DNA of 64,000 bases from Streptomyces lavendofoliae (GTDB taxonomy: Bacteria > Actinomycetota > Actinomycetes > Streptomycetales > Streptomycetaceae): assembly GCF_014649735.1 (NCBI RefSeq), contig NZ_BMTP01000005.1:124001-188000 (forward strand), given 5' to 3'. The translations under genes and the position numbers were made by a program. Every line of letters starts with the position of its first letter. Positions within the stretch are counted from its first letter, which is position 1. Below are positions 52,641 to 63,395 of this stretch, in pieces. The notes under the pieces were generated by a model. It saw only the letters and a list, made by a program, of their open reading frames with translations. It did not search any database and had not been told where the DNA came from.

Positions 52641-54180
52641 GCCCATCCGTCGCGCGTTGATCAGTGTCTACGACAAGACGGGGCTGGAGGAGCTCGCCCG
52701 CGGGCTGCACGAGAGCGGTGTCGAGCTGGTCTCCACCGGCTCCACCGCCGCGAGGATCGCCGCGGCCGGTGTCCCGGTCACCAAGGTCGAGGAGCTGACC
52801 GGCTTCCCCGAGTGCCTGGACGGCCGGGTCAAGACCCTGCACCCGCGCGTGCACGCCGGGATCCTCGCCGACCTGCGCCTCGACGCGCACCGCGAGCAGC
52901 TGGCCGAGCTGGGCGTGGAGCCGTTCGAGCTGGTCGTGGTGAACCTGTACCCGTTCCGCGAGACGGTCGCCTCCGGCGCGACCCCCGACGAGTGCGTCGA
53001 GCAGATCGACATCGGCGGTCCCTCCATGGTCCGCGCCGCCGCCAAGAACCACCCCTCCGTCGCGGTCGTCACCTCCCCGGCCCGGTACGGCGACGTCCTC
53101 GACGCCGTGAAGTCGGGCGGGTTCGACCTGACGGCCCGCAAGCGTCTGGCCGCCGAGGCGTTCCAGCACACCGCCGCGTACGACGTGGCCGTGGCGTCCT
53201 GGTTCGCCGGCGAGTACGCGGCGGCCGACGACAGCGGCTTCCCGGACTTCCTGGGCGCCACCTACGCCCGTGGGAACGTCCTGCGCTACGGCGAGAACCC
53301 GCACCAGGGCGCCGCGCTGTACGTCGACGGCACGGGCGGCCTCGCCGAGGCGGAGCAGCTGCACGGCAAGGAGATGTCGTACAACAACTACACGGACACC
53401 GACGCGGCGCGCCGGGCCGCGTACGACCACGACGAGCCGTGCGTCGCGATCATCAAGCACGCCAACCCGTGCGGCATCGCGGTCGGCGCCGATGTCGCCG
53501 AGGCGCACCGCAAGGCCCACGCCTGCGACCCGCTGTCGGCCTTCGGCGGGGTCATCGCCGTCAACCGCCCGGTCTCGGTGGCGATGGCCGAGCAGGTGGC
53601 GGACATCTTCACCGAGGTCATCGTCGCGCCCGACTACGAGGACGGCGCGGTCGAGGTGCTGGCCCGCAAGAAGAACATCCGGGTGCTGCGCGCCCCCGGC
53701 GCCCCGGCCGGCCGCGTCGAGGTCAAGCCCATCGACGGCGGCGCGCTGCTCCAGGTCACCGACCGCCTCCAGGCCGACGGCGACGACCCGGCCGGCTGGA
53801 CCCTCGCCACCGGTGAGGCGCTCCCCGCCGCCGAGCTGGCCGAGCTGGCCTTCGCCTGGCGGGCGTGCCGCGCGGTGAAGTCCAACGCCATCCTGCTCGC
53901 CAAGGACGGCGCGAGCGTCGGAGTCGGCATGGGCCAGGTGAACCGTGTCGACAGCGCCAAGCTCGCCGTCGAGCGCGCGGGCGAGGAGCGGGCCCGTGGC
54001 GCGTACGCCGCGTCCGACGCGTTCTTCCCGTTCCCGGACGGCCTGGAGATCCTCACCGCGGCGGGCGTCAAGGCCGTGGTCCAGCCCGGCGGTTCGGTCC
54101 GTGACGAGCTGGTCGTCGAGGCCGCGAAGAAGGCCGGTGTGACGATGTACTTCACCGGCACCCGGCACTTCTTCCACTGA
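52627..54180 (+). CDS. purH: AICAR transformylase/IMP cyclohydrolase
   Basis: Bifunctional enzyme for the last two steps to IMP. It has 517 residues. The N-terminal MGS-like cyclohydrolase domain ([17 protein letters not shown], with [13 protein letters not shown]) is followed by the transformylase domain with the catalytic K-H pair in IIKHANPCG and DPLSAFGG. The family C terminus TGTRHFFH is intact. It is translationally coupled to purN; a GTG six nt downstream is an alternative start. Confidence 0.97.
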   Translation: MSVNKPIRRALISVYDKTGLEELARGLHESGVELVSTGSTAARIAAAGVPVTKVEELTGFPECLDGRVKTLHPRVHAGILADLRLDAHREQLAELGVEPFELVVVNLYPFRETVASGATPDECVEQIDIGGPSMVRAAAKNHPSVAVVTSPARYGDVLDAVKSGGFDLTARKRLAAEAFQHTAAYDVAVASWFAGEYAAADDSGFPDFLGATYARGNVLRYGENPHQGAALYVDGTGGLAEAEQLHGKEMSYNNYTDTDAARRAAYDHDEPCVAIIKHANPCGIAVGADVAEAHRKAHACDPLSAFGGVIAVNRPVSVAMAEQVADIFTEVIVAPDYEDGAVEVLARKKNIRVLRAPGAPAGRVEVKPIDGGALLQVTDRLQADGDDPAGWTLATGEALPAAELAELAFAWRACRAVKSNAILLAKDGASVGVGMGQVNRVDSAKLAVERAGEERARGAYAASDAFFPFPDGLEILTAAGVKAVVQPGGSVRDELVVEAAKKAGVTMYFTGTRHFFH

Positions 54181-54230
54181 CACGCCCCGGTTCCGGCGAC
54201 ACCGGTCCCCGGGCTCACGGCCGGACCACG

Positions 54231-54277
54231 GAACGGCGAAGGCCGCGCCCCCGTTCGGGGCGCGGCCTTCGCCGTTC
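54231..54277. terminator. Strong terminator between purH and the RDD gene
   Basis: Perfect 21-bp stem with CGTTC loop, lying between convergent stops; it can serve both directions. Confidence 0.92.
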
Positions 54278-54298
54278 CGGGCAAGCGCCCGGCGGAAC

Positions 54299-55030
54299 CT
54301 ACTTCTTGACGACCAGGGTGCCGGCGGCACGGTCGTGCCAGCCCTGCGTCTTCCCGGAGTTGTCGAAGAAGGGGGAGAGGTAGACGAGCAGGGCGCCGAT
54401 ACCGCACAGCAGCGCGCCGGCCTGAGGAATGATCCAGCGGATGAAGCCGCCGCCCACGCCCGGCTTGCCGCCCGTCTTCTCCTTCACGACCCGCAGGCCG
54501 ACCGCCATCTTGCCGAGGGTGGCGCCGACGAAGGAGATGAGCAGCCACTCGTAGAGCAGGGTGATCAGACCGACGAGCGCGAACATCGTCATGAGGCCGG
54601 CCATCATGCCGCCGCTGCTCTCCTGGATGCTGGCCTCGACGCAGCTCTCGTACAGCGGCGAGCTCGGGTCGCACTTGTCGGCGGCCTCCTGGGCGGCGCC
54701 GAAGATGCCGGCGAAGCCGACGGCCATGAGGATGCCGTAGACGACACCGATGATGGCGCCGTCGATGAGACGGGCACCGAGACGGCGGCCCATGCTGGCG
54801 ATCTCGACGGTGCCGAGGCCCGGCACGTTGATGTAGCCGTTGTTGGCCTGGAGCGTGCCCGGCGTCTGCGGGTACGCGCCGTAGGGCTGGCCCGGCTGCT
54901 GCTGCGGGTAGCCGTAACCCTGCTGGGGCGGAACGCCCTGGGGAGCCTGCTGCGGGTAGCCGTAACCGGGCTGCTGGGGCTGGCCCTGGGGCTGCTGCCC
55001 GTAGGGGTTGTTGGGGTCGCCGAAGCTCAT
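54299..55030 (-). CDS. RDD-domain membrane protein A
   Basis: A 243-residue protein. A Gln/Pro/Gly/Tyr-rich N terminus (NPYGQQPQGQPQQP and similar, about 80 residues) precedes an RDD domain with three to four helices and the signature GRRLGARLIDG. GGAGG lies 9 nt before the ATG, and start and leader sequence are nearly identical to those of the downstream paralogue. RDD proteins are poorly understood; Na+(Li+, K+)/H+ antiport has been reported for one. The cytoplasmic Q/P tail may mediate interactions. Confidence 0.88.
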   Translation of the reverse strand: MSFGDPNNPYGQQPQGQPQQPGYGYPQQAPQGVPPQQGYGYPQQQPGQPYGAYPQTPGTLQANNGYINVPGLGTVEIASMGRRLGARLIDGAIIGVVYGILMAVGFAGIFGAAQEAADKCDPSSPLYESCVEASIQESSGGMMAGLMTMFALVGLITLLYEWLLISFVGATLGKMAVGLRVVKEKTGGKPGVGGGFIRWIIPQAGALLCGIGALLVYLSPFFDNSGKTQGWHDRAAGTLVVKK

Positions 55031-55243
55031 GGCGAGTTTCCTCCGTTGATGTGCGGGAACGGCGCGGCCCGCGCGGAGGAACTTCATGTATTTTGAGCGG
55101 TTTTGCCCCCCGGCACTGCCCGCGGCACTGCGCCGATCATCGTCGTCGTATCGTCGACTTCTTGTCCAGTCGGATGACAAGGCGTTGTGCAAGTGCAACC
55201 TCGGCCGAGGGCGCGCCGGCAGGGGCGCCCGTCGGACGGTCGA

Positions 55244-55876
55244 TCACTTGATCTTGAACACGACCGTGTTGCACACCTTGTCGGCGAAGGTCTGCTTCTT
55301 GTCGTCCCACAGCGGCCACAGCCAGCCGAGGTAGCAGGCGAGGCTGTCCAGGAAGTGGGCGAGCTTGCGGACGAACGCCATGCCGAAGCCGATCGGGCGG
55401 CCGTCGGCCTCCCGCACCAGGCTGATGCCGAGGGCCTTCTTGCCGATCGTCTGACCGGTCTTGCCCTCCTTGTACAGCTGCACTATGCCCATGGTCAGCG
55501 TGTACACCAGGAGCAGCAGGCCGAGTACCGCCCCGATCGTGGGCTCGCCAGAGGAGCTCGTGGCGCCGCTGATGCCCACGATCGCGTACAGCGGGCCCAC
55601 GATGATCAGCATGTCGAGCAGGTACGCGCCGACGCGGCGGCCCCAGTGGGCGTACGGCGGCATGCCGCCCATGCCCGGCATGCCGGGCGGCGGGTAGGCG
55701 CCGTACGGCTGGGGCTGCTGCGGATAGCCGAACTGCTGGGGCGCGCCCTGCGGAGGCACGCCCTGGGGTGCCTGCGGGTAGCCGTAGCCCGGCTGGCCGT
55801 AGGGCGGCTGCTGACCGTACGGCGGCTGGCCCTGGGGCTGCTGCCCGTAGGGGTTGTTGGGGTCGCCGAAGCTCAT
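55244..55876 (-). CDS. RDD-domain membrane protein B
   Basis: A 210-residue paralogue of the neighbouring RDD protein, with the same first 17 residues, a Q/P/Y/G-rich tail (YGQQPPYGQPGYGYPQ) and an RDD domain opening GRRVGAYLLDMLII, ending in basic VVFKIK. Helix composition differs from protein A (three helices), and the outer loops are not conserved, so the pair has diverged in the membrane part. The Shine-Dalgarno and leader are shared, which points to duplication with the promoter. Confidence 0.88.
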   Translation of the reverse strand: MSFGDPNNPYGQQPQGQPPYGQQPPYGQPGYGYPQAPQGVPPQGAPQQFGYPQQPQPYGAYPPPGMPGMGGMPPYAHWGRRVGAYLLDMLIIVGPLYAIVGISGATSSSGEPTIGAVLGLLLLVYTLTMGIVQLYKEGKTGQTIGKKALGISLVREADGRPIGFGMAFVRKLAHFLDSLACYLGWLWPLWDDKKQTFADKVCNTVVFKIK

Positions 55877-56075
55877 GGCGAGTTTCCTCCGTTGATGTGC
55901 GGGAACGACGCGGCCCGCGCGGAGGAACTTCACATGCTTTGAGCGGTTCTGCCCCCCGGCACTGCCCGCGGCACTGCGCGGATCATCGTGGTCGCGGCGC
56001 CCACCCTTGTCCAGTCGGGAGGACCGAAGGGCGGTGCGGCGCGGACGCGATTGGAACCGGGGAGGGGTCATCCGC

Positions 56076-56081
56076 GAGGAT
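56076..56081 (+). promoter_or_regulatory. -10 element for folD
   Basis: GAGGAT (TAGGAT-like) ends 6 nt before the folD ATG; TTGGAA lies 19 nt upstream of it. The transcript would be leaderless. Confidence 0.4.
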
Positions 56082-56087
56082 GGGCAC

Positions 56088-56951
56088 ATGACCGCCCAGA
56101 TTCTCGATGGCAAGGCCACCGCCGCCGCGATCAAGTCCGACCTGACCGCCCGCGTGGCGGACCTCAAGGCCAAGGGCATCACCCCCGGCCTCGGCACCAT
56201 CCTGGTCGGCGACGACCCGGGCAGCCAGAAGTACGTCGCGGGCAAGCACCGCGACTGCGCGGAGGTGGGCATCGCCTCCATCCAGCGGGAACTCCCCGCC
56301 ACCGCCTCGCAGGAGGAGATCGAGGCGGTCGTCCGCGAGCTGAACGACGACCCGGCCTGCACCGGCTACATCGTGCAGCTCCCGCTCCCCAAGGGCATCG
56401 ACGAGAACCGCATCCTCGAGTTGATGGACCCGTCCAAGGACGCGGACGGCCTGCACCCGATGAACCTGGGCCGCCTGGTGCTCAATGAGCCCGCCCCGCT
56501 GCCGTGCACCCCGAACGGCATCATCACGCTGCTGCGCGCGCACGGCGTCGAGATCGCCGGCGCGGAGGTCGTGGTCGTCGGCCGGGGCACGACCATCGGG
56601 CGCCCGATGCCGCTGCTGCTGACGCGCAAGTCCGAGAACGCCACCGTCACGCAGGTCCACACCGGTACGCGGGACCTCGCCGCGCACCTGCGGCGGGCCG
56701 ACATCATCGTGGCCGCCGCGGGCGTGCCGCACCTGATCAAGCCCGAGGACGTCAAGCCCGGCGCCGCCGTGCTCGACGTGGGCGTCAGCCGTGACGAGAG
56801 CGGCAAGATCATGGGCGACGTGCACCCGGGGGTGAACGAGGTCGCCGGGTGGCGCGCCCCGAATCCGGGCGGCGTCGGCCCGATGACGCGGGCGCAGCTG
56901 CTGGTCAACGTCGTCGAGGCGGCCGAGCGCGCCGCCGCCGCCACGAGCTGA
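56088..56951 (+). CDS. folD: Methylenetetrahydrofolate dehydrogenase/cyclohydrolase
   Basis: Bifunctional one-carbon enzyme of 287 residues that makes 10-formyl-THF for PurN and PurH. The substrate Lys lies in [12 protein letters not shown], and family motifs [12 protein letters not shown] and PMNLGRL are intact. The NADP-binding loop is [12 protein letters not shown], and the C-terminal signature [18 protein letters not shown]3017 gene follows after 23 bp. Confidence 0.97.
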   Translation: MTAQILDGKATAAAIKSDLTARVADLKAKGITPGLGTILVGDDPGSQKYVAGKHRDCAEVGIASIQRELPATASQEEIEAVVRELNDDPACTGYIVQLPLPKGIDENRILELMDPSKDADGLHPMNLGRLVLNEPAPLPCTPNGIITLLRAHGVEIAGAEVVVVGRGTTIGRPMPLLLTRKSENATVTQVHTGTRDLAAHLRRADIIVAAAGVPHLIKPEDVKPGAAVLDVGVSRDESGKIMGDVHPGVNEVAGWRAPNPGGVGPMTRAQLLVNVVEAAERAAAATS

Positions 56952-56974
56952 GCCGGACCGGAGAGGGCGACCCC

Positions 56975-57670
56975 ATGGGCGTACGGGCGAACGACGAGTC
57001 CGCCACCCCGGCCCGGCCGGCCGGAGCGGCGGCGGACGCGGCGGGCCGTCCTGCCGCGCCCGGCCCCGCCACCGGCCCGGCCCCCTCCACCCCCGGCCCG
57101 GACGCCCCGTCGGGCGCCCCCGCCGGCGGGTCCGCGCCCGGGGCGGACGCCCATGGGCCGGGCGCCCCGTCGGGCAGGTCCACGCCCCAGGGCGACGCCC
57201 CCCGGTCGGACGCCCCGTCGGGCGGCGCGGAGGGGGACGCGGCCGGGCGGCCGGAGCCGCGCCGGGCCGCGGCGGGATCGCGGCGACCGCCCACCGTCAC
57301 ACGGGACACCGCGCGGCCCGAGGGCGGCGGGCGTGCCGCGCCGGGGGACGCGCCGGCGCCCGCACGGCAGTGGCCGCTGCTCACCGTGCTCGGCGTGACC
57401 GCCCTCGGCCTGCTGGTCGTCGGGTTCGACCCGTTCCCGCAGGCGTCCCGCATCGGCGCCATGCTCATCGGCCTCGCCCTGCTCACCGGGGCCGCCCTGC
57501 GGCGCACGCTGCCGTCCGTCGGAATGCTCGCCGTCCGGTCGCGCTTCACCGACATGGCCGCGTACGGCGTGCTCGGCACCGGCATCGTGCTGCTCTCGCT
57601 GATGACCCAGCCCGACCCGTGGCTGGAGATCCCCTTCCTGGAGGACGCCGTCCGGTTCGCGGTCCGCTGA
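56975..57670 (+). CDS. DUF3017 membrane protein
   Basis: A 231-residue protein. About 125 N-terminal residues are Ala/Pro/Gly/Ser-rich with DAPSG repeats; the C terminus has three membrane helices (about 133-150, 155-175, 195-215). DUF3017 genes commonly follow folD in actinobacteria. GGAGAGGG lies 7 nt before the ATG, so it is probably translated from the folD transcript. Function is unknown. Confidence 0.85.
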   Translation: MGVRANDESATPARPAGAAADAAGRPAAPGPATGPAPSTPGPDAPSGAPAGGSAPGADAHGPGAPSGRSTPQGDAPRSDAPSGGAEGDAAGRPEPRRAAAGSRRPPTVTRDTARPEGGGRAAPGDAPAPARQWPLLTVLGVTALGLLVVGFDPFPQASRIGAMLIGLALLTGAALRRTLPSVGMLAVRSRFTDMAAYGVLGTGIVLLSLMTQPDPWLEIPFLEDAVRFAVR

Positions 57671-57821
57671 CGACCGGCGACCGCGCCCCCACCCGCGCCC
57701 CGCCGGCCCGGGGGCCCGGTCGCGTGCGCCGCGCGTCGAGGGGCGGCGTACGCCTTCGCGGCCTACCGTGAGTGACGACGACGAGACATGCCGTCGCCGC
57801 GCGAAAAGGACGTACCGCCTC

Positions 57822-59057
57822 ATGTCCAAGATCAAGGTTGCCCAGCCCGTCGTCGAGCTCGACGGCGACGAGATGACCCGCATCGTCTGGCGGTTCATCA
57901 AGGACCGGCTGGTCCTGCCGTACCTCGACGTCGACCTGAAGTACTTCGACCTGGGCATCCAGCACCGCGACGCCACACGCGACCGGGTGACCGCCGACGC
58001 CGCGCGCGCCGTCGCGGAGTACGGCGCCGGAGTCAAGTGCCCCACGATCGCGCCGGACCGGGCGCGTGTGGAGGAGTTCGCCCTGAAGGCGATGTACCGC
58101 CCGCCGGCCGACACCCTCCGCGACGTGGTCGGGGGCGTGTCCTTCCGCGAGCCGGTCATCATGACCAACGTCCCGCGGCTCGTGCCGGACTGGACCGAGC
58201 CGGTCGTCGTGGGCCGTCACACCTTCGGCGACCAGTACCGGGCGACCGAGCTGAAGGTCCCCGGCCGGGGCACGCTGAGCATGACCTTCACCCCGGAGGA
58301 CGGCTCCGACCCGGTCGAGCTGGAGGTGTACGAGTTCCCGGGCGCGGGCGTCGCGCTGTCGATGTACAACCTCGACGCGTCGGTCCGCGACTTCGCGCGC
58401 GCCTGCTTCCGCTACGGCCTGGCCCGGGGCTACCCGGTCGTCCTGTCGACGAAGAACACGGTGCTCAAGAAGTACGACGGACGCTTCAAGGACCTGTTCC
58501 AGGAGGTCTTCGACGCCGAGTTCGGCGCCGCCTTCGGCGCCGCGGGCCTGGCGTACGAGCACCGCCTCATCGACGACATGGCCGCCTCGGCCCTGCGGCG
58601 GCCCGGCGGCTACGTCTGGGCCTGCAAGAACTACGACGGCGACGTCCACGCGGACGTCGTGGCGCAGTGCTTCGGTTCGCCCGGGCTGATGACCTCCGTG
58701 CTGATGTCCCCCGACGGCCGGACGGTCGTCGCGGAGCCGGCGCACGGCACGGTCACCCGCCACTACCGCAGGCACCAGCAGGGCAGGTCGACCTCGACCA
58801 ACCCGGTCGCCTCGGTCTTCGCCTGGACCCGTGGACTCGCCCACCGGGGTGCCCTGGACGGCACGGTGGACGTGACCCGGTTCGCGCGGACCCTGGAGGA
58901 GGTCTGCGTCGAGACGGTCGAGGGCGGCCGGATGACCAGGGACCTGGCCGGGCTGATCTCGCCCGACCACCCGTGGCTGACCACCGAGCAGTTCCTGGAC
59001 GTCCTCGACACCGCGGTGCGGAAGCGGATGCTGTCCCTGGGCGTCGCGCCGCTGTGA
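57822..59057 (+). CDS. icd: NADP-dependent isocitrate dehydrogenase, homodimeric type
   Basis: A 411-residue enzyme converting isocitrate to 2-oxoglutarate. It shows the eukaryotic-like/mycobacterial Icd1 pattern: [12 protein letters not shown] at the N terminus, NVPRLVPDW, the [12 protein letters not shown] lysine loop, HRLIDDMAA with catalytic Asp, and the NADP signature [18 protein letters not shown]. coelicolor is known for a monomeric enzyme elsewhere; this dimeric type is different. A further in-frame ATG lies upstream, but MSKIKVAQP begins the conserved part and has AAAAGGA 11 nt before. Confidence 0.95.
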   Translation: MSKIKVAQPVVELDGDEMTRIVWRFIKDRLVLPYLDVDLKYFDLGIQHRDATRDRVTADAARAVAEYGAGVKCPTIAPDRARVEEFALKAMYRPPADTLRDVVGGVSFREPVIMTNVPRLVPDWTEPVVVGRHTFGDQYRATELKVPGRGTLSMTFTPEDGSDPVELEVYEFPGAGVALSMYNLDASVRDFARACFRYGLARGYPVVLSTKNTVLKKYDGRFKDLFQEVFDAEFGAAFGAAGLAYEHRLIDDMAASALRRPGGYVWACKNYDGDVHADVVAQCFGSPGLMTSVLMSPDGRTVVAEPAHGTVTRHYRRHQQGRSTSTNPVASVFAWTRGLAHRGALDGTVDVTRFARTLEEVCVETVEGGRMTRDLAGLISPDHPWLTTEQFLDVLDTAVRKRMLSLGVAPL

Positions 59058-59550
59058 GCCGCGGCACCCTCGCCCTGCCGAGGGCCGCCGCGGCACGCGC
59101 GCGCCGCCCGGGCCGACGGCCCACGACGGCCCCCGCGTGTGAGCCGCGGCACGTGCGGCGCGGCGCGCGCCGTACCGGCCGGGGCCCCGGCGCCCATCCT
59201 CTCCCCCGAGCAGGACGGGCGCCGTGACCTGCGTAAGAGGGTCATGCACGCGCCAACGTGGATCAAGAGATGTCCGGGGCCTGTGGCACGGAAGTGACCA
59301 TTCCGGCATGGTGTGATCGACCCGCAACGGATGCGAAACTGGGTCGGCAGTCGGGACAGGGGCGCGTGAGGGGGCACGCCCATGTTCGGATTGCGCCCGT
59401 GCGCCCCCGCTTCAGGAACTGTCATCCTGACTCCGCGCATCCCTCTCGGTGGCACCTGGGTGGAGACCCCGGTGACCCTCCGGGAGGCGTCAGGGGGCAC
59501 GCAGCGCGGGGGAGCACATCAGGCACGTACGGGGGGACAAGGGGGAAGCA
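59058..59550. other. Long non-coding interval
   Basis: Between icd and the XRE regulator. I see no credible gene on either strand. A CCCTCG/CGAGGG hairpin and other GC-rich inverted segments lie near 59060-59105, possibly ending icd. Otherwise nothing is resolved. The regulator's own promoter must lie here. Confidence 0.6.
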
Positions 59551-60609
59551 ATGCCTCGTTGGAAGGCGCTACCGGAGGAACTCGACCCGCAGGTCAAGGA
59601 GTTCGCGAGTCAGCTGCGCCGGCTGGTGGACCGCAGCGGTCTGAGCATCGCCGCGGTGTCGGACCGCACCGGATACAGCAAGACGTCGTGGGAGCGCTAT
59701 CTGAACGGGCGGCTTCTCGCGCCGAAGGGGGCGATCGTCGCGCTGGCGGAGGTGACCGGGACCAATCCGGTCCACCTCACCACCATGTGGGAGCTCGCGG
59801 AGCGCGCCTGGAGCCGCGCCGAGATGCGCCACGACATGACGATGGAGGCCATAAGGATCTCCCAGGCCCGCGCGGCCCTCGGCGAGTTCGGCGGCACCGC
59901 GGGGCCGGCTGCCGACGGCTCCTCGCGGGTGAAGGCGGCCCCGGCGCCCGGGCAGGGCCCCGAGCGGCCCGCCGGCCGGCCCGTCGAACGGCCGTCCGTC
60001 ATACCGCCCGGCGGCGGCCCGAACGGGCCCGCCCGCCGGGGCCCCGCGGCACCCGCGGCGGCGCCCGCCGCAGGCCCCGCGCCGGTCCCCGCGCCGCCGG
60101 CACGGCGGGGCGGGCGGAAGGTGGCCATGGTCGCCGCCGGTGTCGTCGGCGTCCTGCTCGTGGTGGCCGCCGCCGTCCTGCTGAGCGGCCTCGGCGGCGG
60201 CGGGAGCCCCGCCGGGGACGTCGCCCGATCGCCGTCGGCGGCACCCAGCAGCACCGCCCCGAAGCCGCTGCCCGCCGGGGTGAAGTGCAGCGGCGACGAC
60301 TGCACGGGCCAGGACCCCGAGGCCATGGGCTGCGGTGGCGAGCTCGCCACCACGACGTCCTCCGCGACGGTCGGCACCACCAAGGTCGAGGTCCGCTACA
60401 GCAGGACGTGCGGGGCCGCCTGGGCCCGTATCTCGCAGGCGGTGGCGGGTGACAAGGTCACCATCAGCGCGGGCGGCGCGGCGCAGAACGGCGCGGTGAA
60501 GATCGACAAGGACGCGTACACGCCGATGGTCGCGGCCGCCGACGGCGCCGAGCCGAAGGCGTGCGCCACCCTGGCCGACGGCACCGAGGGCTGCACGCAG
60601 CCGCGGTGA
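59551..60609 (+). CDS. XRE-HTH/DUF2690 membrane protein
   Basis: A 352-residue protein. An N-terminal XRE helix-turn-helix (about 15-75: LRRLVDRSGLSIAAVSDRT, WERYLNG) precedes a Pro/Ala-rich linker, a membrane helix at about 190-212, and an extracytoplasmic domain of about 120 residues with paired Cys (KCSGDDC, MGCGG, TCGAAW) of the DUF2690 family. A DNA-binding module tethered to a disulfide-rich outer domain suggests signal transfer across the membrane. GGGGGAAG lies a few nt before the ATG. Confidence 0.85.
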   Translation: MPRWKALPEELDPQVKEFASQLRRLVDRSGLSIAAVSDRTGYSKTSWERYLNGRLLAPKGAIVALAEVTGTNPVHLTTMWELAERAWSRAEMRHDMTMEAIRISQARAALGEFGGTAGPAADGSSRVKAAPAPGQGPERPAGRPVERPSVIPPGGGPNGPARRGPAAPAAAPAAGPAPVPAPPARRGGRKVAMVAAGVVGVLLVVAAAVLLSGLGGGGSPAGDVARSPSAAPSSTAPKPLPAGVKCSGDDCTGQDPEAMGCGGELATTTSSATVGTTKVEVRYSRTCGAAWARISQAVAGDKVTISAGGAAQNGAVKIDKDAYTPMVAAADGAEPKACATLADGTEGCTQPR

Positions 60610-60683
60610 GGCGCGCGATCCGCGGTGTCCGCGTGAGCCGCGACACAAGGGGGCGGGGGTTCGCGGGGGCCCGGGTCGGATAG

Positions 60684-61778
<1,095 letters not shown>

Positions 61779-61866
61779 GCCGTCGGGGACGGCGCGCGAC
61801 GCGGTCCGGCACGCGGCCTGACCCGCGGTCCCGGCCCGTTCCGGTCCGGCCCGGCGCCCACCCACC

Positions 61867-63033
61867 TCACCGCCCCCGGTAGCTCTCCCGCTGCCGGGGG
61901 CGCGGTGTTTCCGCCGGGGGCACGGGGCCGAGGTACGGCCGCCGCAGCCGCAGGAACGGCAGTTCGATGGCGTGGTACGTGCCGAACGACACCGCGACCG
62001 TCAGCGGCAGGGCCACCAGCAGGGTGACGGCGAAGGCGGCCCACACCGGCGGCAGGGCGCCGGGGAACCAGCCGTACGCGCCGATCACGTACTCGCCGGT
62101 CACCGTCAGCACCATGAAGTGCGTCAGGTACACGGAGAAGCTCACCTCGCCCAGCCGGGCCGCGGCCCGCGAGAGCCACCCGCCCGGCCCCTCCCGGGCG
62201 CCCGCCACGTACGCCGCCACCACCAGTGCCCACACCGCGCCCTCGACACCGCTCCACGCCAGCTTCAGCGGGCTGTCCGAGACGAACCCGTGCACCTGGT
62301 TGAACGACCACAGCAGGCCCAGCGCCAGGACCAGCGCCACCGGCGGCAGCCACCGGGCCCGCAGCCGGTCGCGGTGGTGCACGTACACCCAGGCGGCCAG
62401 CATGCCCAGCAGGAACTGGTCGATCCGCCCCGCCAGGCCCAGGTAGAGCGAGGCCGTGTGCGGCTCGGGCGCCGGGCTGCTCAACCACACCAGCGCCCGC
62501 AGCACCGACACCGCCGCCAGCAGCCGCAGCAGCGCGCCCGGACCGCGTTCGGCGAGGAGGCGGCACAGCAGCGGGAAGACCAGGTAGAACTGCATCTCCA
62601 CGCACAGCGTCCAGAAGACGCCCCCGTACGGCTGGGTCGGTGTCGCGAAGGTCAGGATGCGCAGCAGGTCCTGGAAGGTGGGCATGGCGACCTGGGTGGC
62701 CAGGCCCAGCACGGCGACGACCAGGTAGAGCGGGTAGACCCGCAGCAGGCGGTTGGTGAGGAACCGGCCGTAGCGGACCGGCTTGCCGTACGCGCCGACC
62801 GTGAAGATGAAGCCGGACAACACCATGAACAGGGCCACGCCCGTGTGGCCCTCGAAGACGAGCGTGGCGGCCGGGTTCTCCGAGTACAGCCAGTCGGTCG
62901 CGGGGACGAATCGGCGCCCCTCGATGCGCGCGCTCAGCAGCTGGCACCCGTGGTACAGCACGACGAGCACGGCGGCGACGGCCCGCAGGTGGTCGACGGG
63001 GGCGAGGTAGACGCGGTCGTCGCTGCTGCGCAT
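61867..63033 (-). CDS. Acyltransferase 3 family membrane protein
   Basis: A 388-residue polytopic acyltransferase (OafA/YrhL-like) with about ten helices. The catalytic His lies in LAPVDHLRAVAAVLVVLYH near the N terminus, and the conserved pattern WTLCVEMQFYLVFPLL is present. It likely acylates a surface polysaccharide, wall sugar or lipid; the acceptor is unknown. A leaderless -10 (TAGGGT) 7 nt upstream and the match of the sequence after Met support this start over the one 24 codons upstream. Confidence 0.88.
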   Translation of the reverse strand: MRSSDDRVYLAPVDHLRAVAAVLVVLYHGCQLLSARIEGRRFVPATDWLYSENPAATLVFEGHTGVALFMVLSGFIFTVGAYGKPVRYGRFLTNRLLRVYPLYLVVAVLGLATQVAMPTFQDLLRILTFATPTQPYGGVFWTLCVEMQFYLVFPLLCRLLAERGPGALLRLLAAVSVLRALVWLSSPAPEPHTASLYLGLAGRIDQFLLGMLAAWVYVHHRDRLRARWLPPVALVLALGLLWSFNQVHGFVSDSPLKLAWSGVEGAVWALVVAAYVAGAREGPGGWLSRAAARLGEVSFSVYLTHFMVLTVTGEYVIGAYGWFPGALPPVWAAFAVTLLVALPLTVAVSFGTYHAIELPFLRLRRPYLGPVPPAETPRPRQRESYRGR

Positions 63034-63040
63034 GGGAGGC

Positions 63041-63046
63041 ACCCTA
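63041..63046 (-). promoter_or_regulatory. -10 element for a leaderless acyltransferase mRNA
   Basis: TAGGGT, 7 nt before the ATG, with no Shine-Dalgarno of normal spacing. Confidence 0.55.
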
Positions 63047-63114
63047 GGGCGCCCCCGGGCTCCGGGCGGGGAGCGACGCCCGAACCGGTCATCCATTCGG
63101 ATCATTGCGTAAGG

Positions 63115-63131
63115 ACTATGAGATGTAGTAT
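63115..63131 (+). promoter_or_regulatory. Operator/promoter of the small HTH operon
   Basis: ACTA-N7-TAGT is a perfect inverted repeat (63115-63129) that overlaps the -10 hexamer TAGTAT (63126-63131). The region is AT-rich, with TTGCGT 15 nt upstream of the -10. The gene starts 9 nt after the -10. An autoregulatory site is likely. Confidence 0.5.
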
Positions 63132-63140
63132 TTCTTATAC

Positions 63141-63395
63141 ATGAGTGAGCAGGTACACAACAGGCTGGCCGTGGTCAGGGCGGAGCGGAAGGTGACGCGC
63201 CAGGCGCTCGCCGACGCCCTGGGGGTGCACTACCAGACCATCGGCTACATCGAGCGGGGGCAGTACAACCCCAGCCTCGACCTGGCGTTGAAGGCGGCCC
63301 GCCACTTCGGGCTGCCGGTGGAGGCGCTGTTCTCCCTGGAGCCGTTCCAGCCGCTCACCGACGAGGTCTACGGGGTACCCGGGAGGAAGCAGTGA
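63141..63395 (+). CDS. Small XRE-family regulator
   Basis: An 84-residue HTH protein of the short DNA-binding type: RLAVVRAERKVTRQALADALGVHYQTIGYIERGQYNPSLDLAL, with the helix-turn-helix spanning about residues 20-42, and a short tail. Its stop overlaps the membrane-protein start by 4 bp (GTGA). Such XRE/membrane-protein pairs are common, often regulating themselves and the partner. The gene is in an AT-rich promoter context, and no Shine-Dalgarno is obvious. Confidence 0.88.
   Translation: MSEQVHNRLAVVRAERKVTRQALADALGVHYQTIGYIERGQYNPSLDLALKAARHFGLPVEALFSLEPFQPLTDEVYGVPGRKQ

Noticed and set aside
59258..59644. 128-codon open frame between icd and the XRE regulator
   Set aside because: Overlaps the regulator start, has no Shine-Dalgarno and no recognisable domain; composition looks non-coding.
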